Below are positions 43,114 through 53,505 of a stretch of DNA of 64,000 nucleotides, piece after piece. Every line of letters starts with the position of its first letter. Position 1 is the first letter of the stretch. The notes beneath the pieces are model-generated. The model was not told the origin of the DNA. It saw only the letters and a program-made list of their open reading frames with translations, and ran no database searches. A program made the position numbers and the translations under genes. The stretch is taken from the NCBI RefSeq assembly GCF_023715465.1, contig NZ_JAMBOE010000006.1, forward strand, positions 299,306 to 363,305, given 5' to 3'. This stretch comes from Paenibacillus macerans. GTDB taxonomy: Bacteria; Bacillota; Bacilli; Paenibacillales; Paenibacillaceae.

Positions 43114-43180
43114 ACATTTGTTTAGCGCATAAAAAAAGTAAATTGAAAAATTCTTACACAACTATTAAGGGCGTTACCTA

Positions 43181-43189
43181 TGGTATAAT
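43181..43189 (+). promoter_or_regulatory. extended -10 promoter of GT2 gene 2
   Basis: TGGTATAAT (43181-43189) has TGn plus a perfect TATAAT, 36 bp before the GTG start. No clear -35. Confidence 0.55.
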
Positions 43190-43225
43190 GTCGATAGATT
43201 ACTATATTTGTCAGGAGCGTTGCAG

Positions 43226-44155
43226 GTGGATTTAAGCATTGTCATCGTAAATTACAACACATGCCGCTTAACGGTCGACTGTCTGCGGTCGGTTTACGCG
43301 TCGGAAACGGACTACATCTATGAAGTGATCGTCGTCGACAATTATTCGCATGACGATTCGGTGGAGGCGATCCGCCGCGAATTTTCGCAGGTAACCTTGA
43401 TTGCAAACGAGCAAAATACGGGCTTTTCGTACGCCAATAACCAGGCGATTAAAATATCCTCCGGCCGTTATGTCCTGCTGCTAAACTCGGATACGGTCAT
43501 TCAAAAGGACACGCTTGACATCATGCTTTCCTTTATGGACAGCCGCCCTGATGTGGGAGCCTCGGGGTGCAAGGTGATTTTGCCGGACGGATCGCTGGAT
43601 AAAGCGTGCAAACGAGGGTTTCCGACGCCTTCGGCTTCGTTTTATTATGCGTTTGGGTTCTCCAAACGGTTCCCGAACAATCCCAAGTTCAATCAATATC
43701 AGCTTGGCTATCTGGATCCAAATGAGGAATACCCGATCGATTGCCTCGTCGGGGCGTTTATGATGGTCCGCCGGGAAACGATCGAGCAGGTTGGCTTATT
43801 GGACGAGGATTACTTCATGTATGCGGAGGACACGGATTGGTGCTACCGGATCAAGCAGGCGGGATGGGTGAACTACTATTACCCCCGCACGACGATCGTA
43901 CACTACAAAGGGGGCAGCGCGCCTCGCCGCCCGCTAAAAATCATTTATGAGTTTCACCGGTCCATGATTCTTTTCTATCGCAAGCATTATCGGAAAAATT
44001 ACAACATATTTGTGAGTGCGGCCATTTACGCCGGGATCGCTGTGCAATTTGCCTTGGCCGTAACGAAATCGGCCTTGGCCAAACCCGCAAAACGACCTGC
44101 TCCGGCAGCTGCTCAGAGCCAAGGGTCCGGCCGGGACGTCGGTATGAACGGGTAG
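43226..44155 (+). CDS. family 2 glycosyltransferase (WbbL-like) 2
   Basis: A 309-aa enzyme. GTG 43226 is chosen 8 nt after AGGAG; earlier TTG codons are worse placed. Motifs: LSIVIVNYNTCRLTVDCLRSV, VIVVDNYSHDDSVEAI, NTGFSYANNQAI, YVLLLNSDTVI and FMYAEDTDWCYRI. A hydrophobic stretch (FVSAAIYAGIAVQFALAV) near the C-terminus suggests membrane association. It is like dTDP-rhamnose-dependent WbbL proteins. It precedes the lipid-carrier sugar transferase by 69 bp. Confidence 0.87.
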   Translation: MDLSIVIVNYNTCRLTVDCLRSVYASETDYIYEVIVVDNYSHDDSVEAIRREFSQVTLIANEQNTGFSYANNQAIKISSGRYVLLLNSDTVIQKDTLDIMLSFMDSRPDVGASGCKVILPDGSLDKACKRGFPTPSASFYYAFGFSKRFPNNPKFNQYQLGYLDPNEEYPIDCLVGAFMMVRRETIEQVGLLDEDYFMYAEDTDWCYRIKQAGWVNYYYPRTTIVHYKGGSAPRRPLKIIYEFHRSMILFYRKHYRKNYNIFVSAAIYAGIAVQFALAVTKSALAKPAKRPAPAAAQSQGSGRDVGMNG

Positions 44156-44224
44156 GCTCCGCTTTAAGAACGCGGTTAGTGATAGGAACACCAATGGTTT
44201 GAAGTTTGTTTAGGGAGTGTAGAA

Positions 44225-45736
44225 ATGAATTCGTCCGTTTCGATGAACAACCATAAAATAAAAGCTACCAATCTGCTGATCGCGGAGAACATTACGGCGT
44301 ACAAGAAAAGGACGGTACGTTTGGAGTGGATTCTCAATTTTTTTCTGATCGGTTTCGAATATCTTTTGTACGTGCTCAGCTTTTTGGCGCTGTTCTCGTA
44401 CCGTGTGTTGCCCGCTTATAATATGGGAAGCTGGCCGGAGCTGTTTCAGAATTTGGAGCGGCTGCCCATTGCGGTAGATTACGGTATCCTCCTGGCGGTC
44501 ATTTTCGCCATCTATGCATTGTACAGCACGCACAACGGCCTGTATAAATGGGACCGGGACATTAAGCTGATCGATGACACGTTCACCGTCTGCAAAGCCG
44601 TGTTCTTTTCCTTTTTGATCGCGTTGGGACTTATCTTTTTCCTCCAAACAGGGACAGTGTATTCCCGGCTCGTCATCTTTTCGTTCGCGGTCATGATCGT
44701 GGTTTGCGCTTTTGTGTCCCGGCTGCTGCGGATGGGGGTCATGCTCCTCCTCAAACGGACCGATATATACAGCAAAAACGTGCTGATCATCGGGGCGGGG
44801 CGCGTGGGGGAAGAAATTCGGAACAATGTGTTTGCCAGCAAAACGAACGGTTATCGTTTCGTCGGGTTTTTGGACGATTACAAAGCGGGGGATGACGACG
44901 TCATCGGCAGCGTCGACCAGGTCGAAAAACTGCTGCAGCACTACCAGATTCACGAAATTTACATCACAATCCCGTCTGAACGGAAACTCATTAACGAACT
45001 GATCACGAAAATCCGCAAATACGATGTCCGCATCAAAATCATCCCGGAAATGTTCGAAATGGTCACCTCCGGCGTTGTATTTGACCAGGCTTACGATTAC
45101 CCGTGCATCGAGATCGTTAAAACGCCATTGCGCGGTTTAAACCTGATTTTGAAAAGGGCCGTCGACATCGTGCTTGCGAGCCTGGGGCTGATTGTCATCT
45201 CACCGCTGCTGGCGGTGGTCGCGATCTGTATCAAGCTGGATTCCAAAGGCCCGATCATGATCAAGCAGCGGCGCATCGGGAAAAACGGCGCTCCTTTTAA
45301 TATGTACAAGTTCAGATCGATGGTGGAAAATGCCGAATCGCTGATCCATCAACTGGCCGCTCATAACGAAGCGGACGGACCTGTTTTTAAAATGAAAAAC
45401 GATCCCCGGATCACCCGGGTGGGGCGGTTTATCCGCAAGTATTCGATTGACGAGCTGCCGCAGATGATCAATGTCGTTTTTGGCCAGATGAGCCTGGTTG
45501 GTCCCCGTCCCCCGCTGCCGCAGGAAGTGGAACGGTATACCGACTACGAATGGCGCCGCCTGGACATCCGCCCCGGGATTACGGGGCTTTGGCAAATTAA
45601 CGGCCGCAGCGATCTCCCGTTTGATGAGTGGGTCAAGCTTGACCTCTATTATATTGAGCATTGGAGCCTCAGGCTGGAGCTGAAGATTATTTTCAAAACG
45701 ATCCCGATTGTCATTAAGGGCACCGGGGCTTATTGA
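44225..45736 (+). CDS. polyprenyl-phosphate sugar-1-phosphate transferase (WbaP/CpsE/WsfP type)
   Basis: A 503-aa membrane protein that should start glycan synthesis by moving glucose- or galactose-1-phosphate onto undecaprenyl phosphate. Four to five transmembrane segments fill residues 35-165. A nucleotide-binding-like domain follows (VLIIGAGRVGEEIRNNVF, FVGFLDDYKAG). The C-terminal catalytic bacterial sugar transferase domain has a membrane helix (LASLGLIVISPLLAVVAICI), KQRRIGKNGAPFNMYKFRSM, PRITRVGRFIRKYSIDELPQ and LVGPRPPLPQEVERY. The start is ATG 44225 after TTAGGGAGTGTAGA. Confidence 0.93.
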   Translation: MNSSVSMNNHKIKATNLLIAENITAYKKRTVRLEWILNFFLIGFEYLLYVLSFLALFSYRVLPAYNMGSWPELFQNLERLPIAVDYGILLAVIFAIYALYSTHNGLYKWDRDIKLIDDTFTVCKAVFFSFLIALGLIFFLQTGTVYSRLVIFSFAVMIVVCAFVSRLLRMGVMLLLKRTDIYSKNVLIIGAGRVGEEIRNNVFASKTNGYRFVGFLDDYKAGDDDVIGSVDQVEKLLQHYQIHEIYITIPSERKLINELITKIRKYDVRIKIIPEMFEMVTSGVVFDQAYDYPCIEIVKTPLRGLNLILKRAVDIVLASLGLIVISPLLAVVAICIKLDSKGPIMIKQRRIGKNGAPFNMYKFRSMVENAESLIHQLAAHNEADGPVFKMKNDPRITRVGRFIRKYSIDELPQMINVVFGQMSLVGPRPPLPQEVERYTDYEWRRLDIRPGITGLWQINGRSDLPFDEWVKLDLYYIEHWSLRLELKIIFKTIPIVIKGTGAY

Positions 45737-45772
45737 ATACGTTACACAACTAAGATAGGAAGTTTTCTTTTC

Positions 45773-46651
45773 ATGAAAAACAAACTGAAGTACAACGCAG
45801 CAATCATCATTGCTTGTCTGGTTCTTTTGCTGGCAGGCCTGTCCGGCCGGCAGTCGCCGCAGGTTCAAGGGTTTACGGCCCACCGGATGGTGGCCCACGC
45901 CCTCGGCGGGATTAATGGAATGACATACACGAATACCTATGAAGCTTTCATTGCAAACTATGAAAAAGGTTTCCGCATTTTCGAAGTGGATCTGCTGCTG
46001 AGCAGCGACGATCAACTCATCGCCCGCCATGAGTGGGGTGAAAGCTTCACCAAAATGATGGGCCAACAGGACGAACTCGAGCCGGACCGCCATAGTGCGA
46101 TTTTTTCCCATGCTGAATTCAAGGCGGCCAAAATCATGGGCCAATACGAGCCGCTGGACTGGAACGACATTTTGGGGCTGATGGAGCTCTATCCGGATGT
46201 GTATTTCGTGACGGACACGAAGCAGAGCAAACCGGAGGAGATTCAGCATATTTTTACCCGGATTGTCGCCAAAGCCAAGGCGAAGGACCCGGCGCTGCTG
46301 GAGCGGATCGTACCGCAAATTTACAATCGGCCGATGTTGGAGCCGCTGAAGCAAATTTATCCGTTCCCGTCGGTCATTTTCACGTTGTACCAGACGACCG
46401 ACACGGATGAAGAAGTGTTACGCTTTGCCAAGGAAGCAGGCATCACCGCCATCACGATGTCCGAGCAGCGGGCGAATTCCCGGCTGATCACGGCACTGAA
46501 CCGGATCGGAGTGGTTTCTTACGTACATACCATAAACGATCCGAAAAAGATGACGGCGTTCAAAAAGATGGGGGCTTACGGCTTTTATACCGACTTTTTG
46601 ACCGAAGCCGACGCGGCCAAGCCGGGATGGGTTTTGGCGTTGGGGCGGTAG
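45773..46651 (+). CDS. glycerophosphodiester phosphodiesterase-like extracytoplasmic protein
   Basis: A 292-aa protein beginning with a hydrophobic N-terminal segment (NAAIIIACLVLLLAGLSG), so anchored or secreted. The TIM-barrel motifs of the GDPD/PI-PLC family follow: MVAHALGGINGMTYTNTYEAF, FEVDLLLSSDDQLIARHEW and VTDTKQSKPEEI. The usual AHRG is AHALGG, a variant seen in surface GDPD proteins of polysaccharide clusters. It may cleave glycerophosphodiesters or act on the glycan's phosphodiester link. It ends the polysaccharide region and starts 36 bp after the sugar transferase. Confidence 0.8.
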   Translation: MKNKLKYNAAIIIACLVLLLAGLSGRQSPQVQGFTAHRMVAHALGGINGMTYTNTYEAFIANYEKGFRIFEVDLLLSSDDQLIARHEWGESFTKMMGQQDELEPDRHSAIFSHAEFKAAKIMGQYEPLDWNDILGLMELYPDVYFVTDTKQSKPEEIQHIFTRIVAKAKAKDPALLERIVPQIYNRPMLEPLKQIYPFPSVIFTLYQTTDTDEEVLRFAKEAGITAITMSEQRANSRLITALNRIGVVSYVHTINDPKKMTAFKKMGAYGFYTDFLTEADAAKPGWVLALGR

Positions 46652-46657
46652 CTGAAT

Positions 46658-46847
46658 AATTGCATTTTATACAGTTAGAATTCAGGATCAACGCCTGAAG
46701 AGACGAATAGTTGCGAAAGATGCAATTAATTATACTGAACGATCACGAATGACCTAGTTAGCACCTATCTAACTGTATGAAATACAACTAAAAAAGAGCG
46801 GATAAGCATCTTCGCCGCTAATAATTGCATGTTTTACACTTATCCGA
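46658..46847. repeat. inverted repeat units in the gap before pcrB
   Basis: AATTGCATTTTATACAGTTAG (46658-46678) and CTAACTGTATGAAATACAACT (46769-46789) are imperfect inverted copies; a third related unit, AATTGCATGTTTTACACTTA, starts at about 46823. CGGATAAG and CTTATCCG flank that last unit. No open frame has start signals. It looks like a short palindromic intergenic repeat family. Confidence 0.5.
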
Positions 46848-46883
46848 CTTCAAGGTCTCAGTTTGGAGAATCATGCGGGATAG

Positions 46884-46904
46884 GCGCCCGAGGGCGCTTT
46901 TTTT
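46884..46904 (+). terminator. terminator before pcrB
   Basis: GCGCC and GGCGC form a short stem around CGAG, followed by seven T (46898-46904). Confidence 0.65.
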
Positions 46905-46924
46905 GTTCGCCTTTCATGCGAACA

Positions 46925-46953
46925 TTGACAGGGATTCCGCGGTAACATAGACT
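46925..46953 (+). promoter_or_regulatory. promoter of pcrB
   Basis: A consensus TTGACA (46925-46930) and TAGACT (46948-46953; 4/6) are 17 bp apart. The transcript would have a leader of about 175 nt before pcrB. Confidence 0.55.
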
Positions 46954-47034
46954 AGAAAAAGAATAAGAAACCGGGGAGAAAAAGAGTCTCTCAGACGGTT
47001 TAACGAACAACGATGATACGTTGAACGGATGGGA

Positions 47035-47064
47035 ACGGGGCGGAGCGAGATAGGCCCCGTTTTT
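47035..47064 (+). terminator. terminator-like hairpin in the pcrB leader (possible attenuator)
   Basis: ACGGGGC (47035-47041) pairs with GCCCCGT (47054-47060) and runs into TTTTT. It lies between the promoter at 46925 and the pcrB start at 47137, so it would stop most transcripts unless bypassed. Upstream AAACCG and CGGTTT segments could form a competing structure. Confidence 0.5.
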
Positions 47065-47136
47065 CGCGGGTGCGGGGGTTATTACCCCTCGTACGTTAAA
47101 CCTAACTTGTGGGACCTACTGTTGGAGGAATTCACC

Positions 47137-47832
47137 TTGAAACAACTGATAGCATCCTGGCGGCACGTATTTAAGCTGGACCCGGACCGCCTGTTGGACG
47201 ATCGGGCCTTGGAGGCCGTGTGCCTTTCCGGAACAGACGCGATCATGGTTGGCGGGTCGAGCGGCGTAACCTATGAAAATACCGTCGATTTGCTCTCGCG
47301 CGTGCGCCGGTATGAGGTGCCTTGCGTGCTGGAGGTGTCCGACCTGGAGGCGGTCGTGCCGGGCTTCGATCTATATATGATTCCGATCGTGTTGAATGCC
47401 GGCCATCGGGATTGGCTCATCGGCCAGCATGTCCGGGCGATCGAGCAATACGGCTACATGATCCCATGGGAGCAGTTGATCCCGGAAGGATACATCGTTC
47501 TGAACCCGGAGGCGACCGTAGCCAAGGTTACCGCAGCGGATGCCGGACTCGATGCCGCTCAGGCCGGCGCTTATGCCCAGTTCGCCGACAAGCTGCTGGG
47601 GCTGCCGGTCGTGTATGCGGAGTACAGCGGCCAGTTGGGCGATCTGGAGCTGGTGTCGGCGATGCGCCGGACGCTGGAGCGCTCCCGCCTGTTCTACGGC
47701 GGCGGCATCACCGATGCCGAGTCGGCCCGACGGGCGGCAGCGGTATGTGACACCGTCGTTGTAGGCAACGCGGTATACGGCGACCTGGAGCAGGCGCTGG
47801 AAACCGTGGCGGCCGTGAAGGGAACGCGATAA
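47137..47832 (+). CDS. pcrB: heptaprenylglyceryl phosphate synthase
   Basis: A 231-aa TIM-barrel prenyltransferase joining heptaprenyl diphosphate to glycerol-1-phosphate, giving archaeal-type ether lipids in Bacillota. TTG 47137 after TTGGAGGAATTCACC gives the normal length (about 228 aa); the open frame runs 36 codons further upstream through the leader hairpin and is not used. Motifs: HVFKLDPDRLLDD, DAIMVGGSSGVTYEN, YMIPIVLNAG, VYAEYSG and YGGGITDAESARRAA. The neighbouring pcrA and ligA match the usual pcrB-pcrA-ligA order. Confidence 0.93.
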   Translation: MKQLIASWRHVFKLDPDRLLDDRALEAVCLSGTDAIMVGGSSGVTYENTVDLLSRVRRYEVPCVLEVSDLEAVVPGFDLYMIPIVLNAGHRDWLIGQHVRAIEQYGYMIPWEQLIPEGYIVLNPEATVAKVTAADAGLDAAQAGAYAQFADKLLGLPVVYAEYSGQLGDLELVSAMRRTLERSRLFYGGGITDAESARRAAAVCDTVVVGNAVYGDLEQALETVAAVKGTR

Positions 47833-47835
47833 TTT

Positions 47836-47925
47836 TTTAAGTACGTGTTCAAAAAAGTCGGCTTTTCAGCACCAAAGCGTATGCTTTTGAAGTGCGTTTT
47901 TTCAACTTTTTGAACTACCTCTTTA
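47836..47925 (-). repeat. MITE-like element, short copy in inverted orientation (copy 2)
   Basis: The ends GTTCAAAAAAGTC (from 47847) and AACTTTTTGAAC (47904-47915) form an inverted repeat. On the minus strand the segment begins GAGGTAGTTCAAAAAGT and contains GGTGCTGAAAAGCCGACTTTT, matching the element at 18859-19035 with an internal deletion of about 90 bp. TTAAG/CTTTAAG sequences flank it. It fills the pcrB-pcrA gap and ends next to the pcrA ribosome binding site. Confidence 0.65.
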
Positions 47926-47945
47926 AGAAAGGAAGGTGCATGAAC

Positions 47946-50327
47946 ATGCAACCTGTTAACATACAAGAGGCGGTCAACCGCCTGAACCCCCAGCAAAAGC
48001 AAGCGGTGGAGGCGACGGAAGGGCCGCTGCTCATCATGGCCGGCGCGGGCAGCGGCAAGACGCGCGTGCTGACGCACCGCATCGCCTATCTCATCGCCAC
48101 CCGCAAAGCGCCGCCTTGGGCGATTTTGGCGATTACGTTTACGAACAAAGCCGCCCGCGAAATGCAGGACCGGGTATCCCTCCTTGTCGGCGGCGCGGAA
48201 GGGCGGGACATTTGGGTGTCCACGTTCCACTCCATGTGCGTGCGTATTTTGCGGCGTGACATCGAGCGGATTGGCTTTAACTCCAACTTCAGCATTCTCG
48301 ATTCGACGGACCAATTGTCGGTGATCCGCAACTGCATGAAGGAGCTGAACATCGACACGAAGAAATTCGAGCCGAAGGCGGTTCAGTCAATGATCAGCAC
48401 GGCCAAAAACGAACTGATCACACCGCAGCAGTATGAGCAGAAGATCGGGGATTATTTTGAAGGCATCGTCGCCAAAGTGTACGTCATGTACCAAAAACGG
48501 CTGCGCAGCAACAACTCGCTCGATTTCGACGACCTGATCATGAAGACGATCGAGCTGTTTAAAGAAACGCCGGAAGTGCTCGATTTTTACCAGAAAAAAT
48601 TTCAATATATCCACGTCGACGAATACCAGGACACCAACCGCGCGCAGTACATGCTGTGCCGGATGCTGGCCGACAAACACCACCGCATTTGCGTGGTCGG
48701 CGACAGCGACCAGTCGATCTACCGCTGGCGCGGGGCGGACATCAGCAACATCTTAAACTTCGAAAAAGATTATCCCGAAGCCAAAACGATTATGCTCGAG
48801 CAAAACTACCGCTCCACTTCGACGATCCTTAACGCTGCCAACGCAGTGATCGGCCAAAATACGGGCCGCAAGCCGAAAAACCTTTGGACCGATAAAGGTG
48901 AGGGCGACAAGATCAAGGTGTACCGCGCCGATTCTGAGCATGATGAAGGGTATTTTGTTACCTCGGAAATTCATAATAGTGTAAAAAAAGGCCGCAACTA
49001 CCGCGATCATGCGATTTTGTACCGGACCAACGCGCAGTCGCGGGTGATCGAGGAAATTTTGATCAAGTCGGACATCCCTTATCAAATTGTCGGCGGCATC
49101 AAGTTCTATGACCGCAAAGAAATCAAGGACCTGCTCGCTTATTTGCGGCTTTTGTCCAACCCGGACGACGACATCAGCCTGACGCGGGTGATCAATGTAC
49201 CGAAACGAGGCATCGGCGACACGACGGTGGCTAAGCTAGCGGACGCCGCGGCCGAGCGTGGGACGTCGATTTACAAGGTGCTGGCAACGGTCGACGACCT
49301 CGGGCTAGCGGGTCGCACGCGCAATGCGTTGGTGGAGTTTTACGACATGATCGCCGCTTTGCATCAGATGGTCGATTACCTGTCGGTTACCGAACTTACG
49401 GAAAAACTGCTGGAAATGACCCATTACCGGATTGAACTGCAAAACGAAAACACGATCGAATCGCGATCGCGCCTCGAAAACATCGACGAGTTCCTGTCGG
49501 TTACGATGGAATTCGAGAACAACAACGAGGACAAGTCGCTCGTCGCGTTCTTGACGGATCTGGCGCTGATCGCCGATATCGACAGCATGAACGACAACAG
49601 CGACGCCGAAAAGCCGACCGACGACGCCGTCGTGCTGATGACGATGCACAGCGCCAAAGGCCTGGAGTTCCCGGTCGTGTTCATCATCGGCATGGAAGAA
49701 GGCGTGTTCCCGCACAGCCGCACGTTCCTCGACAACGAGGAGCTGGAGGAGGAGCGCCGCCTGGCGTACGTGGGCATAACGCGCGCCGAGGAGCGGCTGT
49801 TCCTCTCGTGCGCGCAGATGCGCACGCTGTTCGGGCGCACGACGGCCAACCCGCCGTCCCGGTTCCTCGACGAAGTCCCCGAGGAACTGAAAGAGGACGG
49901 CGGGGGCGCGCCGCGCGACCGCTACCGCCGCGGGCCGGGCGCCGGCGGCGCCTACAGCGGCCGCGGCTTCGACAGCGCCGGCGGCGGGAACTTCGGCCGC
50001 ATGCTGGATAGCGGCGGCCTGGGCTCGCGGTCCGCGGCTGCGCCGGGCGGACCGGCCGGTCGCGGCAACGTTGTCCCCCTGCGGGGGCGTGACAACGTTG
50101 CCGCGACCACCGGCGCGCCGGGAGCCGCGGCGGCCAAGGCGGCGGACCCCGGCGACTTCAGCGCCGGGGATAAGGTCTCCCATGCCAAGTGGGGCGTTGG
50201 CACGGTCGTCTCGATCAAAGGCTCCGGCAACGATACGGAGCTGCAGATCGCTTTCCCGGCGCCGGTTGGCGTCAAACGCCTGCTCGCTGGATTCGCGCCG
50301 ATCACCAAGGTCACCGACGGCGAGTGA
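47946..50327 (+). CDS. pcrA: ATP-dependent DNA helicase PcrA (UvrD family)
   Basis: A 793-aa superfamily 1A 3'-5' helicase for repair and plasmid rolling-circle replication. ATG 47946 is chosen 9 nt after GGAAGG; ATG 47940 is only 3 nt away. Motifs: [17 protein letters not shown] (I), [14 protein letters not shown] (Ia), [14 protein letters not shown] (II), [16 protein letters not shown] (III), [12 protein letters not shown] (IV), [17 protein letters not shown] (V) and [15 protein letters not shown] (VI). The C-terminal 150 residues are Gly/Arg-rich ([18 protein letters not shown]) and end in the RNA polymerase-binding Tudor-like segment ([16 protein letters not shown]). Confidence 0.95.
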   Translation: MQPVNIQEAVNRLNPQQKQAVEATEGPLLIMAGAGSGKTRVLTHRIAYLIATRKAPPWAILAITFTNKAAREMQDRVSLLVGGAEGRDIWVSTFHSMCVRILRRDIERIGFNSNFSILDSTDQLSVIRNCMKELNIDTKKFEPKAVQSMISTAKNELITPQQYEQKIGDYFEGIVAKVYVMYQKRLRSNNSLDFDDLIMKTIELFKETPEVLDFYQKKFQYIHVDEYQDTNRAQYMLCRMLADKHHRICVVGDSDQSIYRWRGADISNILNFEKDYPEAKTIMLEQNYRSTSTILNAANAVIGQNTGRKPKNLWTDKGEGDKIKVYRADSEHDEGYFVTSEIHNSVKKGRNYRDHAILYRTNAQSRVIEEILIKSDIPYQIVGGIKFYDRKEIKDLLAYLRLLSNPDDDISLTRVINVPKRGIGDTTVAKLADAAAERGTSIYKVLATVDDLGLAGRTRNALVEFYDMIAALHQMVDYLSVTELTEKLLEMTHYRIELQNENTIESRSRLENIDEFLSVTMEFENNNEDKSLVAFLTDLALIADIDSMNDNSDAEKPTDDAVVLMTMHSAKGLEFPVVFIIGMEEGVFPHSRTFLDNEELEEERRLAYVGITRAEERLFLSCAQMRTLFGRTTANPPSRFLDEVPEELKEDGGGAPRDRYRRGPGAGGAYSGRGFDSAGGGNFGRMLDSGGLGSRSAAAPGGPAGRGNVVPLRGRDNVAATTGAPGAAAAKAADPGDFSAGDKVSHAKWGVGTVVSIKGSGNDTELQIAFPAPVGVKRLLAGFAPITKVTDGE

Positions 50328-50845
50328 GAGCTGGGGACTCATCACCATTACTGAAAGACCCGAAGTATATCTCCCCCAATCTGGGGAACTGATGATAATA
50401 GGTACTAGCGGAACTTGGAACTAGGACTGGGACGCGATAGATCTGCGCACGTGGCGTTGCGCTGCATGCCGGCGATCAAGTCAACGACCGAAATTGCCGG
50501 GAGCAGCTTCTTTTCTCGCAGCTACCCGAAATAACGGTATTTTATGGCGCTATCTATCCGATTTTCGTCTTCTGAACATAAATAGCGGTAAAAAATGTCC
50601 CTATCCATGCAACCTGGCCTGAATTGAAGCAATTTTGCAGTGGTAGCCCAAAAATAGCGACATAAAATTCCCTTAACTGGCGGAAATGCTCCAACCAAGA
50701 CAAATAACGCCCAAAAAAGTCGCTAATGCCGCAAATGTCACTAATGCCGCTTTAACTCTTGCACAAGACAACTTGTCGCCCTGACACTTTTCAGATTTCT
50801 TGCAAAAGCTCAGGTTTTTGAGCGATACTATCGCCCATCGGAGCT

Positions 50846-51030
50846 CTAACGGTTGCAGCAGCGGCTATTTTGCGAAAAAAGCCCTTTTCTAAATTCTAAC
50901 GGTTGTGAGCGCCGTTATTTGCCTGAATCTAAGCAAAATTAGCCGGGTTTAAGTGAAATAAGCGCCATGGCAACCGTTAGAATTCGAAATCAACGTTTTT
51001 GGAACAAATAGCGCTTGTGGTAACCGTTAG
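50846..51030. repeat. cluster of four REP-like units between pcrA and ligA
   Basis: In the 900-bp gap (50328-51228), which has no gene, the core CTAACGGTTG occurs forward at 50846-50855 and 50896-50905 and reversed at 50971-50980 and 51021-51030 (last one with one difference). Each copy is followed by GCGCTATTT or GCCGTTATTT-like sequence, so the units pair as nested inverted repeats. The earlier part of the gap (50500-50780) is rich in GCTAATGCCGC, TAACG and ATAGCG fragments of the same kind. It is non-coding, and may be a REP-type family or act in RNA structure. Confidence 0.6.
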
Positions 51031-51141
51031 ATAGTTGTGTGGTTAGAAATGTATCTTGTCCGATTTGATGCAACGCTAATGCCTAAAAGGACGTCATTTT
51101 TACTAAACCTGCTACTGTTAACAAAAGCCCGGCTTCGTTAG

Positions 51142-53250
<2,109 letters not shown>

Positions 53251-53252
53251 CC

Positions 53253-53296
53253 AAAAACCCCCGAAAACGGCATGATCGCCGATTTCGGGGGTTTTT
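53253..53296 (+). terminator. strong terminator after ligA
   Basis: AAAAACCCCCGAAA pairs with TTTCGGGGGTTTTT (53283-53296), with an inner CGGC/GCCG stem. Confidence 0.9.
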
Positions 53297-53312
53297 ATTT
53301 TGATGTTTAATA

Positions 53313-53341
53313 TTGACAATCAGCCTGGAGTTAGATATTAT
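53313..53341 (+). promoter_or_regulatory. strong promoter of the efflux operon
   Basis: A consensus TTGACA (53313-53318) and TATTAT (53336-53341) have an optimal 17-bp spacer, right after the ligA terminator. Confidence 0.75.
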
Positions 53342-53350
53342 CTTTTCGTC

Positions 53351-53370
53351 ATTACTCTGTACAGAGTAAT
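53351..53370. promoter_or_regulatory. perfect 20-bp palindromic operator of the efflux operon
   Basis: ATTACTCTGTACAGAGTAAT is a perfect 20-bp palindrome about 10 bp downstream of the -10, at the expected transcription start. A dimeric repressor bound here would block the promoter. The PadR regulator encoded four genes later is the obvious candidate in the operon, though TetR- or MarR-type binding is equally compatible. Confidence 0.65.
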
Positions 53371-53442
53371 ATGTTTAGATTAAAAATACATAAAGAGGAG
53401 CGTGTTCCTAAAGAAATCTGCCAAAAAAAGGTGATTTCAATC

Positions 53443-53505
53443 ATGATCAGATTGAGTATTGAAGATGTTGCCAAAAAATTCAGCCTACTGGGGTGGAGTG
53501 CGTGA
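53443..53505 (+). CDS. 20-codon leader ORF overlapping the adaptor start
   Basis: ATG 53443, a few nucleotides after AAGGTGATTTCA, opens a 20-residue frame (MIRLSIEDVAKKFSLLGW plus two residues) ending TGA at 53503-53505, which overlaps the GTG start of the adaptor by GTGA. The segment SIEDVAKKFSLL resembles the first helix of an HTH regulator, so it may be a leader peptide coupling translation or the last trace of a deleted regulator gene. Coding status is uncertain. Confidence 0.35.
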   Translation: MIRLSIEDVAKKFSLLGWSA

